A stretch of DNA of 64,000 nt from Zarea fungicola (GCA_900169235.1 FWCC01000138.1:46018-110017); one strand, 5' to 3'. Counted from the first letter of the stretch, positions 32,386-44,754 are shown. The notes: generated from the letters alone by a model not told the origin. Made by a program: numbers and translations.

Positions 32386-34525
32386 ATGTATAGACCGGCG
32401 CCTATTCGTAAAAGGAAATCTCCATTTGTTCGAAGCCGTGATGGCTGCGAGTTTTGCCGAACCAAGAGGCGCAAGGTTTGTTTTCAGCCCCTGTTCTCTG
32501 TTCATGTGCTACAGTTCGGCGTCCCGCAACTCAGACACTTGGCATGGTGACTAATGAATGCAGTGCGATGAGCAAAAACCATCCTGCAACCGATGTGAGG
32601 AAGCCGGCAGAAAATGCGTATATTCAAAAGTATCACTTGACTTCCGTGACGCCTCGCGTTGGGCCGCAGCCAAGTCAAGAAAGGCCAGAGGCGGCTCAAG
32701 TGAAGTGTCGTCCGATTTCTCGGATCATTCCATAGGATCAGGCACTCCCATATGTCTCTCCAGCGACACCTCAAACGATGGAACTGCCTACTGGGACGTG
32801 ATGGGACCTCGAGCGCCAACCCCGTCAGAGTCGCATCGATGCCGCTCTGGTGAAGCTAGCTGCACAGATGATCTCTTACTGCTGTCTTCGGCCTGTGAAA
32901 ACATAGAGGAGGCACTTAGGGAATATGTATCTGGCCAGCCGATTTTGCTTTCTCACCAGCCACAGCAGACGCCGTTTTCTGCCGATGGATTGTATGCGAA
33001 CCATTTCGCTAACCACGTCACGCATATATTACCACCGATTCTAAGGATTCTCTGTGGAACGGTAATCGGTTCTACAATCACTAATCATGCAGCCATGGCT
33101 CTTGGCGCTGCAAATCTTGCCAGGCTGCGGAGCAGCTCTAGGCGAGGTCTACCCGGCTTGTCCCCATTGGACGATGGGACACACAGAGTGAATTCCCTAC
33201 GCCATGTAGGAGCAGTGTTGAGACTCTCGAGATATGAGACCATGAACATTGCTTCAGTCATAGCAGTTCAGCTACTACTGTCTTTTGTTGAACTCGAAAT
33301 TGGGGACTTGGACGGTTTTGAAAGCTACGTTAGAAGTATCGATGGCTATCTAGGCAATCGAGGCAGAGAGTATTCCGAGGAGCTCATCAACGATACTGTC
33401 GATCTCCGCCAGTTGGCATATCCAGGAGACCCGCAATACACTCTTCTACGAGATCTGCGAGCATCACAACCGAACTTGGACTGGAGCATCACCAATGTGG
33501 CAGATTCGGCACAGTTTCGCTTCGTTGGCTCCGATGCTGTCGAGCTAAACTTTCAGGTGGCCATTCTCACTGCCATGCAGATGAACGCCGGAAATCCGAG
33601 CCATGCTTTACAGATCATGATTGACAGATATCGGCCGACTGCACTTAACTCGGCGATGCGCAAAGAAAGTGTGTTTTATGCCGCCGCTGAAACCCGACGG
33701 ATAAAGCTTCGACTTCAGAAACTTGCCGAGCACCTGCAGACGTGCAATGCTCCTCCAGGCCTTTCGTCACTGCTAATGCAGGAAGAGGATTGGACACTAC
33801 CATTCACCACGAATAAATTAGTCACAATTGACTCAGGTGGTATAATTCGATTCGAAAGCCACGAACAGGCCATGGACGCTGCCGACTACGTGTTTGCCCG
33901 TGCCCTATGCGATGAGACGCCGCATTTTGTCGCTCCAGGAACAAAGCCGCTCGACACTCTACCAACAAAGTGGCTTCGCCTTCTTACTCGCATCGCTGAA
34001 GGGCTTGACATGAAAGAGTGCGCAAGAAGGAACAAATACAGGCGAGGTATTGTTAGCATGTTGTCATATGCCAATATGTTCTGGAGCGATGCACGAATCA
34101 CGTCGCTTCTGCGTCAATTGACTTCCGGTCTAACAGTCCTGGGTGAGGAATGGGAAGATTTCAACACACCACTCGAAGTAGTTGACCTCATCACCCAAGT
34201 CACACGAGAGTGCCAGAGTCAAGGCGCAAAGATATGCATGACATCAGTACGTTTTTCCAAGAAAGAACCGGGCTCTCCTGAGGGCAGCCGCCCGGCATTC
34301 ATCACCCTGTATGGACAAGAAGCAACTGGACGCCCCTTGGATTTTTTTCTAGAGACAGACTCTTCTCATGGAGGGTCTCTTTTATCTTCACATGAACCAA
34401 ATCCAGTAGAGAGGGTGCAGCCAGCTGTACTCTATTCAGTTTCTGGAAATGCGTGGTTTAACCTACAATATCCTTCAGAGATGGACACCTGCAATGCCTC
34501 CCCGCCAGTTGGTGCTCCCGACTGA
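32386..34525 (+). CDS. Zn2Cys6 binuclear-cluster transcription factor
   Basis: Exons 32386-32475 and 32564-34525 give 683 residues. The 88-nt intron splits the zinc cluster between RRK and CDEQ. Once joined, cysteines 21, 24, 31, 38, 41 and 48 give the canonical C-x2-C-x6-C-x6-C-x2-C-x6-C pattern with basic residues (FCRTKRRKCD). A Ser-rich linker follows. The rest is a long helical region of the fungal middle-homology kind, without an obvious activation motif. Position next to the deacylase, transporter and acyltransferase makes it a candidate pathway-specific regulator of that group. The CGG/CCG-bearing repeats at 29941-30177 would be logical targets, but that is inference. Confidence 0.9.
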
Positions 34526-35429
34526 AAAATAAAGCAGCCTGCTTTGACTCCACGCCAGGGAGTACCGCAACTTAACTCATCCAACAACATCGCCCAGCAA
34601 AGCTGCAAGATGTAAACGGAGGCTGTCATGCTCAGCTATGTCTCAATCCAGCTTCGTATTTTCGCATCGCAGATGGCAGCATCCTGCAGGTGGTGCGTGC
34701 GAAAGTGCTCAGCCTAGAGCCACATGTCAGGTGGAACTACTCTCGACATTCTCTTTCCAAAAGGAGTGCGCGCGGTATCCTTCCAGTTTGGGTCTTGCGC
34801 GCCGGTTTCGGAGAGGACAGTCTTCGTTGTCGATTCGGTGAATGGCTCGTCATGGCTCGTCTGCTAGGTCAATTTGTAGAATCAATGTACCACATACTCG
34901 GCTATCCGTCTCACCTACCTCGTGAATAATTTATCGTCTGCGTGTAATGCAGCGCGCGCTACTGGGTGCGGTGGCGGTGCACTCGACCCGTTGTAGAGGC
35001 AAATTTTGCTGTTATCCGGGTTTAACGCGCCGACCGAAAGATCTGGTTCCTCGCCACGGCATGGGGCGCACTTGGATCGGCGACAGGTAGTGTTGTAAGA
35101 AATAGACTACGGCTTCAATCATTGTTTCAGCTGGAATCCTCCTTGTAGTATTTTTACTCTGTCTCGTCTGCACGGACTTTGTCTTAAGACAGGCATGGTG
35201 CCACTTAACTATCACAGCGCTTGCGGCTCGGCATCCTCTCGTGTTCTTCCAAACCTACTTGGACGACATCAACCTGCACAATGACAGGAACACACCACGT
35301 TCGCAGTGACAAAAAAAAAGGGCTTGTCAAGAACAGATTTAAAGGCTACCAACAATAAAATTAGTGGTCCGAAGACGTTTGAAAGAAAGTCAACACTATC
35401 TAAAGCCAACAACTTGGCTATAAAATAAT
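34526..35429. other. Intergenic between convergent genes
   Basis: 904 bases with short unsupported frames only. It is the 3' flank of the Zn2Cys6 gene and of the large glycosidase gene. Confidence 0.5.
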
Positions 35430-38400
35430 TTAGCAGTAAAAGTCTGACTGCGGAGCTCCGGCGGTTTGCATGGCCCTCGTCACGCAACCAGGCTTGAATG
35501 TAAGAGGCAGGTTGAATTCCATGAGGTATTCAGCCTGATACCACCCAATATTCGCAGCCGATCCATCGCGCTCAAAATTGTTATTTGTGCCAAATCCCTT
35601 GCCTGTAAGTAAACCACATCCTCCAACTTGGTGCCAGAGATTTGCTCCGCCATCAGTAACCCAACCCTTGATATAAATTTCAAAATGAACAAACCCAAAG
35701 CCCGGAGTTCTTTGGCACGACGCGGCAGGTCTAGGGTCTAGCCATGGATTGGTCTGGGCGCCGCTGTGTGACGAATCTGGTGGTGTATTGCAACATTGGC
35801 CATCAATGCGGTTGCTTGATGCATCGTATAAGCAGTTATCTGCGCCGAAAAATACTTGGCCATAGTTGCGTGGCCAGCGCGCATTTAACTGGCAGCCAGG
35901 AGTGAGCGTCGGTTCGTACCATAGGCTCGTGTCAAAGCTGCCTAGGATTGTGGCGGTACTATACTCGCCCTGATCTGCGTTGACGTCTTTAAAACTCTCT
36001 ATTAATACACGAGACCGACTATTCTTGGGCTAGGAATGTCAACTTACGGTAGGAAGTCTGGTAGATGGCTGCTATTTGGCCAGCGTTTCCATTGCAGCGG
36101 GGAGAGCCGTTCACCAATACACAGCCAGAATTAATAATCTAGAAATGATTAATACTTGCTTCTCCATATAAAGCCAAGTGGATAGATACAACATACTAGA
36201 TCTGTACCTCCCGGGTTTTGTGGGATTTGGGATGGTGTGGCCGACGGCGGAGGTGGTGGCTGTTAGCGGTTATTAGTATTAATAGGGATGCTTAGCAGTA
36301 TCAGTTTCAAACTTGTTGAAGCGCGGATAACTTACAGGACCGTTACATTCGCAGTTTACAAAGTTGTTAGTGCAATAAGACTTGCCATTCGCAGTGTTCA
36401 AACTGCCATTACAGCCGTTCTTATTGCAAGCTTGTGGTGGACCACATGTATCAACTTCTGGCACGCAGTTGCACCCAATGAAATTATTAGTACACTTTCC
36501 GTACCTAACATTGCCAAGGCCGTTGAATGACCCAGTGCAGCCATTACTATCACAAGACCGCGGTGTACCACATGTTGAAGGGGTTGGGATACAGTCACAG
36601 CCAACGAAATTGACAGTGCATTTACCATACTTGACGTTACCCAATCCGTTGAAGCTGCCCTTGCAGTCATTATCATCACATGATTTTGGTGGGCCACATG
36701 TATCGGGTTGTGGGAGACAGTCGCATCCAAGGAAGTTATTCGTACATTTGGCGTATTTGACATTGCCAAGGCCATCGAATGAGCCAGTGCAGCCATTCTT
36801 GTCGCAAGATTGAGGCGCGCCACATGTATCAAATTGTGCAAGACAATCGCAGCCAAGGAAGTTATCAGTGCATTTGGCGTATTTGACGTTGCCTAGGCCA
36901 TTGAATGAGCCAAGGCACTGATTGTCGTCGCAAGATTGAGGCGGGCCGCATGTGTCGGCTCCCGCGGCCAAGCAATCGCAGCCAAGGAAATTACCTGTGC
37001 ATTTGGCGTATTTAACGTTGCCCAGGCCATTGAATGATCCAGCGCAGCCGTTCTTGTCGCAAGATTGAGGCGATCCACAGGTGTCAACTCCATCGGCCAA
37101 GCAGTCGCATCCAAGGAAGTTGTCAGTGCATTTGGCGTATTTGACGTTGCCCAGGCCATTGAATGAGCCACTGCAGTTATTCTTATCGCAAGACTGAGGC
37201 GAGCCGCATGTGTCAACTTCATCGGCCAAGCAGTCGCAGTTCAGGAAGTTTTTAGTGCATTTAGCGTATTTGACGTTGCCCAGGCCGTTGAATGATCCAG
37301 CACAGTCATTCTTGCCGCAAGACTGAGGCGGGCCGCATGTGTCAGCTCCCCCGGCTAAGCAGTCGCAGCCAACAAAGTTGGCCGTACATTTGGCATATGG
37401 GACGTTTCCAAGACCGTTAAAGGACCCTGCACATCCACCCTTGTCGCAAGATTGAGGGGGGCCGCATGTTGAATTGGTAGGCGTACATTGGCAACCCTGG
37501 TTGCTTCCGGCTGTACAGACTGGATTCCTGGTTTGCCCGAGAAACTTTCCAGTGCATCCATCTTGATCACAACTTTTAATAGCGCCACAGATGGTACCGG
37601 TGGGATCCGCCGCTGCAGAAAACTGGACAGGAGTGTTGAGTACGGTTAAGATTTCAAAAGGACCAATTCCTGGCTTTGATATCGTGGTAGCAGAGGGAGC
37701 ATCCTTGCACACACCGGCGTTTACACAGTCTCTGTACGCTGTGTAAAGCATAACAGTGAAAGCTTGGCCTTCTGGCGATCCTGAAGTGTACTGGTTACGG
37801 TCATGCCAGTTATATGGGTTAACTGCTGGAGAGAATATTCCGTCGTTTCCTTGTTTGCTCGCAACCGTCTTTCTACTCTTATCTGCCCAGGCAATGTAAC
37901 TCTCACCAAACGTGCCTAAATAGTATTAGCCAACTTATGCATATAGATTACCGGAATTTCATGGCAATATACCTGGGTCGTTGACAGCCATTCGATAAAT
38001 CATGGCTGATATTAGAGAGGTACCAGATATTTCACCAAACCAGCTGCCATCATTAATGTAGTTGCTTAGGAGACCATTGTCCGCGTTAGACTGCATAGCT
38101 CCATCAAAAATCTCCTTAATCCAGGACTTAAGTTGTCCAGCTGAAGACCCTAAAGCTCCAGACGCTGGCCACTTCTGTAGGGTGTGTAACACGCGGGTCA
38201 TACCGAGAACAGCCCAGCCATTGCCAGTCGACCATAGCCCTGTATCCTGGGACTGCGGCCCAATTATGTGACGCCAATTAAGATCACCTGCCTTAAGAAT
38301 ATCACGATAAAGGCCAATCTGCTGGACGGCTGTGGTCATGAGAGATACATCATTATTCTGAACAGCTAGGTAGGCCACTGTATGCAATGTTAGTTTATAG

Positions 38401-38941
38401 TGTAAGGGTAATGACAATAGTGATAAGAAGACTAACAAAACGGAAATGACATGGCCACGTTGTCAGCCCAGAGCTCTGCAACGTCTGGGCGATGGGAGAT
38501 GGCCCCATTAGAATATCTCGGTGCATCATTTAGGATATAGTCAGCTTCACGGTGTGAGGCGTCAATGTAGGTCTGGTCAGATTGACCTAAAAGGATGGCA
38601 GAGACGCCAAGGGAAGCTGGGTCCCCAACAGCAGAGTTACCCACAAATACTTGCGAATTAACGTTAGTATTAATAAATTGGCGGGCATACTTAAGGGCGA
38701 ACGTGTTTGGGTCTGCCTTGGGAATCTTGCCACCTGGGAAAGCATTATTGCTGTAAACTGTTAGCTCTGGGTTGTAGAGCTCAAGGAGCGCTTCGGCAGC
38801 TGTTCCCCATTCCCATGACTGCCCGGCCTTGTCAACCATAACTTGGGCAGCTTGAAAGGCATTGAAGCCAGCAGTAACTTCACTAGACACTCCGGCACTG
38901 ACGAAGAGTCCGAGAACGAGGGGAAGTGGTGCTGTACGCAT
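35430..38941 (-). CDS. Secreted GH88/GH105-like glycosidase with ten Cys-rich repeats and a novel C-terminal domain
   Basis: Exons 38941-38437, 38377-37973, 37915-36336, 36259-36197, 36138-36048 and 35998-35430 sum to 1,071 codons (1,070 residues). A signal peptide (MRTAPLPLVLGLFVSAGVSS) leads into a six-hairpin glycosidase domain to about residue 400, with SWEWGTAAEALLELY, AVGDPASLGVSAILLG, GPQSQDTGLWSTGNGW and EISGTSLISAM. These match fungal YteR-type unsaturated rhamnogalacturonyl/glucuronyl hydrolases (GH88/GH105). Residues about 411-830 are ten ~42-residue units, each with six cysteines (CGPPQSCDKNGC...CTGNFLGCDC). A Pro-rich linker of about 20 residues follows. The last ~218 residues form an unrecognised Cys- and Trp-rich domain. 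The final exon lacks internal start codons and is easily missed. Activity on pectin or glycan fragments is inferred from the family. Confidence 0.83.
36337..37595 (-). repeat. Coding tandem repeat, ten units of about 126-129 bp
   Basis: The DNA encoding the Cys-rich units repeats with high identity in the middle copies (for example GGCCTAGGCAACGT-type stretches in units 2-9) and lower identity in the first and last. It is not a CRISPR array: the repeats are in frame, coding and contiguous. High similarity suggests unequal crossing-over or gene conversion. Confidence 0.9.
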
Positions 38942-40359
38942 CCTGTAGCTAAGGTGTGCAGATGCGGTCTGCAGCTGCCTAATTCGAGCTCTCCAAGGCC
39001 AAGACGCGTCTAAATCATATGGGAATAAGTCCTGGTTACGAAAAGCTCCTTGATGGAGTTTATAAGGTAATTTACCAGTTTATATTCTGCTTTGCCCATC
39101 CAGCATCCCATGAGTGCCTTACTAGTCTGTGCTAGGTTAGAAACTCTTTGCTGCAGTTGTCCTGCCCCTGGCGCCACTCCCAGTTCTCCTCTAGCTGCAT
39201 GCTTGATATTCACCCAACAAGCAGTGTGGCTTAAAGATTTAGCCATAACCAGGGACGGCTGACGCTGACGTGAGCAGCATAATTGCGGATGATTGGCGTC
39301 TAGCCATCTGGTCGGGCGGCAACATTCCAGTTAGCTATGGATAGATTACCTCTTTATGTACTAAAATTCAATTACACAAGACAAAGGGAAAGGAATACAG
39401 TAGCTATCGTCACTATTCACTGCTCGTTGATCAACAGAAGAACAGCACTAGCCCTTAGGCGTCCACGGATACGCTGCCGAATACGAGGCTTGATTCGCTA
39501 ATTAAACGAGTCATCGCAATAGGGGTATTCTTGAGTGTACAGGGCGTCGCCCTGATTCACTTCGTCGGCAGTCTACCCGGGGCTATCCTGGTACGGCTTG
39601 AAGATAGCCGAGAGTGGATTCGGCAGCTTCGTTCCTCCATGTTTTGCTCCATGATATTACCGCAATTCCGAATTTGTATCAGTAATCCAAACACCTGCAC
39701 CCAAATTATGTAGGTACGCCCCGTAGCAAGATTTGCTAACTTGAGTCAGGGCATTTCACCTGCGCCACGACTAGCAACACTGGAGATGGCCTGCGTCAAG
39801 CCTGTAGCAAGTACTTGGATTGGATCCCGTAAGCTTGATTAATAAACAGAGGCTGATTCACAGGCGGAAATACACGAAAGAAAGTCCGCTCCGTACAATT
39901 GAGCTGTACATTGTTGTATTTGAATGCAACCGTTTGTGGATACGCCTGACTATCTTGAAGGTGGCTATTGTGACTGAAGCTCAAACGGTCGTTGCAGGTC
40001 AGAGTCCGAGCAAGGAGTCACTCCATTGATTACAGCAATGCAAAGATCCGGCAACGAACTGATGAACCATGTTTTTTTGGCTGATAATGAGACAGCCGAC
40101 CAATAGGAACGGGCCGGTATATATTACATAGATGGGCATAGTAGGCCTACAGACTCCATATTTCGATTATTCGATTATTCGATATGGTCTAGACTTTATC
40201 CCTGCTCCCTACCGTACAGTGATCCCGTTGTAAAAGAGTTCATGATATTTTAGTTTGACGACAGTGCAAATGGGTTCTATAAATATTTGCGTTGGGCACG
40301 TACTTCTTGACACTTGACCAGCTTAAGCACTGGGCTCTAGCTGGCCGAAGTCGGTCGTT
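38942..40359. promoter_or_regulatory. Long divergent promoter of the two large secreted proteins
   Basis: 1,418 bases between divergent genes. It contains an ATTCGATT tandem stretch near 40160-40183. No coding region or RNA gene is supported. Confidence 0.5.
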
Positions 40360-43300
40360 ATGGCACCCCCAGCATCTTCGGCTTACATTCGCGCTGGCAG
40401 CTATATCTTCTTGTGGACTACTTGCTTAGCAGCTATAACACCGGGAAGGTCTCATCAGATCCAAATCGCCCAGCGAAACATCTCTAAGGACCCATCTTGC
40501 CCAGACGGTTGGCTCTGTGAACTACAAGATTGCAACGCAGCTTGCCCTTCTGGCGAGGTTTGCATTGAGTTTGAGGGCACAGTAGCATGTGCTCCAGCAG
40601 GCCAAAAATGGTGTGCGCTTAACCCTACCACCTTGCAGGCTATAGAGTGCCAGGGTGATGGTGTTTGCTGGTAAGAACCATTCTCTATGAACATGCTTAG
40701 ACTTTGTTCTAGCGCTAACATTTGCCAGCCACGGTAACTGTTATCAGTCAGGCACGACATGCTGCACCAATACAGCAATCCAATGTGCCATTGGCGACTT
40801 GTGTCTCGCTTGTCCGGGCGACCAGACTTGCACAACTGGAGCGTCCACATGTGCCGCTGGTGGTGGTTCGCCGTCTAGCATTCATTCAACGACGTCACCT
40901 TCGCTATCGGCCATTCATCCAACAACAACACCTTCGTCGTTGAGAACTTCGACAACGCCGGCAACGCCGTCAAAGACGTCCAATGCCGCACCGAGCCCTA
41001 CAATTGTCCAACAAGACGGCAACGTCAAGTATCAAGGATGTTTCATCGACAGTACCAACTCTAGAGCGTTGATTGTCAGTAATAGCACTGACGCAAGTGG
41101 TATGACTGTTGAGAAATGTATTGAGGCAGCAAAGGGACAAAGCCTACGGTTTGCTGGCGTCGAGATCGGTTCCCAGTGCTTCGGTGGCAACACCCTTCAT
41201 ACCAGCAACAAAGCATCAGATGGTGACTGCGACACCATTTGCGCCGGCGCGCCTAGCGAATTTTGCGGAGCTGGCAACCGGATACAAGTCTACGAGGATA
41301 CAACGTGGAGCGACCCAACGCTAGATCAACTCACGCAAGTCTTGCTGCAATATAACAGCTCGCTGTTTGATCTGAGTGCACTTACCACGCAGTATAAAGG
41401 CCTAATCCAGCAGTGGTCAGATCAGCAGAGCGGTAACAAAAAGCGCTGGTTCTCAAGAATACGACGTCAATCCATAACATATACCCAGCTTCATGATGGA
41501 CTAACAGAGATTAACAGCGGGTATTCGGCAGCTCTTTCAATCATAGGTGTGTACTAGTCCATGTACGGCTGAACAACCCTCTAACACTTCGTAGAACAGG
41601 CCGCCGAAAACGGCAACAGACTCTACCTTCAAGCAGCTAGCCGTGATGTGCTTAGGCCGGCGCAGGACAACAACCCCTTTGTTGATCCGCCCACTTTAGA
41701 AAATGCACAGCAGGCCTTTTCCATTCCGCTAGAGCCTCTCAAAACTGTTCAGAGCGCAATCGAAGATGACGTGCGGACAATTGCCAGCACTAACTCTCAG
41801 ACACCACTCCTAAATACTGAAAGAGACTTGCGAGTGGCAGGCGCAGCAGTGAGTTGCTTGACATGCGTATCTTGGTTATTTCTAATCATGGATGTAATAG
41901 ACTTCTGCCGTTGGAACAATTAGCGGTAAAACCCTGGGCGCCATTGCAGCCGGCGTTGGTGTTTGTAAGTTGAATCCCTCGTCTAGGTCGGGAACCTCGA
42001 CTGACATTACAAACCACCAGTTGCACTACTCGCTGGTATCTTTCTTCATCTTCACCCTAGTGGCAGTTCCAATGCCGGTAGTCCTAGCTCATCACCGACA
42101 AAACCATCGGAAACTCAACCAGCCTCATCTACCTCTACCACGACCAGCTCTGCTACTGCTTCCGCAACACCGTACTTTATCGTTGCGGCAAAGGGAGTCT
42201 CTGAAAACGACTTTGAAGCCTATACGGACAAGCTGAGCAGCGAGCCCCTTCCAAAAGTCATCAACAGTCCGTTCGTGATTGCGCGGGTTGTGGGCCTCAA
42301 CGATACAGCAGTGCAGCAAGTGAGAAACAATAAACTAGTCAACTCTGCGGCACCTAACGAACTAGACGGACTATTTGATGACCCAGATGATGTGGGAACC
42401 TCATCGCGCAGAAGCCTTGGTAAAAGGACCAACCCCGCGAGGGGAACTGCAGTCGCCGGAAGCACTGTATATGGCACTGACTTGGAGGGCCGCGATGGAG
42501 ACTCTGGTCTCGAATTGGGCCATCTACAATCCCTCTCCGCGAAATGGTTCCATGAAGATGAAACCTCCTATAACGACTATGTTTTTGAGACTGAACCTGG
42601 TAAAGGAATTTGGATCTACGTGATTGATGATGGCGTTAAGCTTGACCATGCCGAATTTAGCGAGATCCAAAAGGACCCTGAGATTGTTGTCGACAACACG
42701 GTCTCCCAACCACGCCATGGCACTGCTGTTGCTGGACAGGCAGTAGGCAAGAACCTGGGAGTTGCCTCATCTGCTAACTTGGTAAGCGTCATCATAGGGA
42801 CCACTGAGGACCAGATCCAGGACGGCTTGGCCCAAGTATATGACGACATTATTGCCAAGGGCAGACAAGGCAAGGCAGTGGTTAACATGTCATGGGTTTT
42901 GAGCAGAACAGATCACAGAGCGGCTGATGACTATTGGATGGTGGAGGCAATGGAAAAGTTTATTGATATTGGCGCTGTCCCTGTTTGCGGTGCTGGCAAT
43001 AATGGCCATCTCGGCGGGGTGATCACTGACTATATCCCTGCCTACTATGGGACATATATAGACGGTCTTATTGTGGTCGGTGCTGTCAATGACCTTGGAG
43101 AGCGATGGGTCAAAACTCAAAAATGCGACGCCGCAAACACAGATTCGACGTGTCTGACGGCCTATGCCATGGGTGAAGATGTGATGCTTGCAGACGGTGA
43201 CACTGGCAGGTATAGGACAAGTTCCGGTACGTCGTATGCAGCGCCAATCATATCTGGCCTGGCCGCGTACCTAATGGCCCATCCACACCCGACAATCCAG

Positions 43301-43994
43301 AGCCGCGTATTCGGCGGCGGAATCGATGGCATTGCAGGAGCCATTGAAGACATAATCACGGCCTGGAGCTGGTCTCGGAAGCCCAACGGCGGGGTTGACT
43401 GGCCCAATGTTGCCTGGAACGGTGTCATCGTTGATCCATGCGAGTCGGACGAAGAAGACCTCCTCAGCGACTTTCCGGCAACGCCCGATGCCCTTGGCAC
43501 CAACCCGACTTTACAGATTACAGAAAGGCCAATCTCGGTGTGTACCATTGTACCATTGCTTCTTAGTTTCATGCTTCTAACGGTTGTTCCAGGCTTCTTC
43601 ATCCTGCTCAGAAAAGAGGGCCGCTAAGAAAACCTCAAGGCTCCCTTCCCGCGGCATGGTAAGCGGCCAGGGCGGCGATAACATGATCTGCCACCAGCCC
43701 ATGTACCAAACTGACCTATCCGGATATGATGTCGCGACTGGTCTACCCACGGAATTTCTCCATGAAATTTGTAGCGAGGCTTCAAAACAGGTCATGATTG
43801 AGATCTCGCTCAACACCACAACCATAGTCGCTCTGGTGAGCCAGACACGGCCAGAAACAGACGATGCAGCATCTTGCCATTCTAGTCTACAAGCCATTAT
43901 CAAAGCTTGCATTGTGAAACAGAATTTTTTCGGCGGGAGCTACATTCAGGGTAACGCTGCGTATAGCATATCGAATGCAGCATACATTGGCTAA
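40360..43994 (+). CDS. Large secreted subtilisin (S8) with Cys-rich and WSC modules
   Basis: Six exons: 40360-40670, 40729-41546, 41595-41848, 41901-41964, 42021-43537 and 43593-43994. They total 1,122 codons (1,121 residues). A hydrophobic N-terminus (secretion signal) is followed by a Cys-rich region (about 45-145), a Ser/Thr/Pro linker, and a WSC domain (about 200-290; KYQGCFIDS...CFGG...C.G.P.EFCG). A helical region ends in a hydrophobic stretch (TLGAIAAGVGVFALLAGIF). The S8 peptidase domain comes last, with Asp in YVIDDGVKL (about 682), His in RHGTAVAG (about 714) and Ser in SSGTSYAAP (about 884). A 55-nt intron leads to a C-terminal region of about 134 residues with no recognised domain. 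WSC modules bind wall polysaccharide, so wall-anchored proteolysis is inferred. Confidence 0.85.
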
Positions 43995-44177
43995 TGCTTA
44001 TCTGGCGGGGTCTGAGCCTCGCTGTATTATTTTTTTTTGTTCTTGTTAAGCTGCAATGTTACTTTAGTAGAAGATCTCTTTTTCAAAACAATAAATAAAA
44101 AATAAATAAAAAAATAGAAAAAGGTATGGGAGTAGTAATAATTAACTTGTTTTTGAAGTAGCATCTAAGTGTTAATT

Positions 44178-44754
44178 GCCCCAAGGCTGTCTTTCTTAAT
44201 GGCCTCACCACTTTGGATGCAGCAGTTATATGTTCCTAGCTTCTGACTCAAACACTAGTTTAATGTTTTGCATTGAGGAAAATGGTGGCAAATACAAAGC
44301 ATTCTCGCGGATCAGTGATTCAAGCCTGCTCCGGGAGCGGTCTTCCCCATTCATTGGAATGAACGGCATCCGGATCCTCAACGGCTACGTTTTCTACTCT
44401 AATTCCTTTGCTGCAAACGTTTAACAGCATTTGAATTAACCGTGAAGGAAAAGCCTATGGGTCGTCTGAGAATATTGCGCGGGCAGTCTTGAGCGAGGAT
44501 TTTGCTGTTCGTCCAGTTGTAGCCTATGTTGCTGGCAACTTGGTGAATGCTAGGACCAAAGTAAATCCCCTAAATGATCAAACTGGAGTCTTTGCAGGTG
44601 ACCGCAATTCAAGTCTATTTGCTGAAGCAATTCCTGCTCAATTGGTCGGACTTGAAGAGATGAGCATGTTTTATACGTTGTCACTAATGGTGGGGAGTTG
44701 GCTCCAGTCAAAGGTACGTTTTCAGGGGGCAGAAAAGTATTTAGACGTTTTTAA
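44178..44754 (+). pseudogene. Decayed six-bladed beta-propeller (SMP-30/TolB-like) gene
   Basis: Pieces of one protein run in order across frames. LNGLTTLDAAVI is followed by a frameshift near 44233. ASDSNTS...GMNGIRILNGY then ends in stops between 44419 and 44445. SSENIARAVLSEDFAV...TKVNPLNDQTGVFAG is followed by a second frameshift near 44672, and VVTNGGELAPVKG runs to a stop at 44752. The order fits secreted fungal SMP-30/NHL-like propellers. The N-terminal half is absent. At least three independent lesions make this a pseudogene. Confidence 0.75.

Noticed and set aside
36337..37595. Possible CRISPR-like array
   Set aside because: Units are contiguous, in frame and coding for Cys-rich protein repeats. 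There are no unique spacers, and the organism is eukaryotic.
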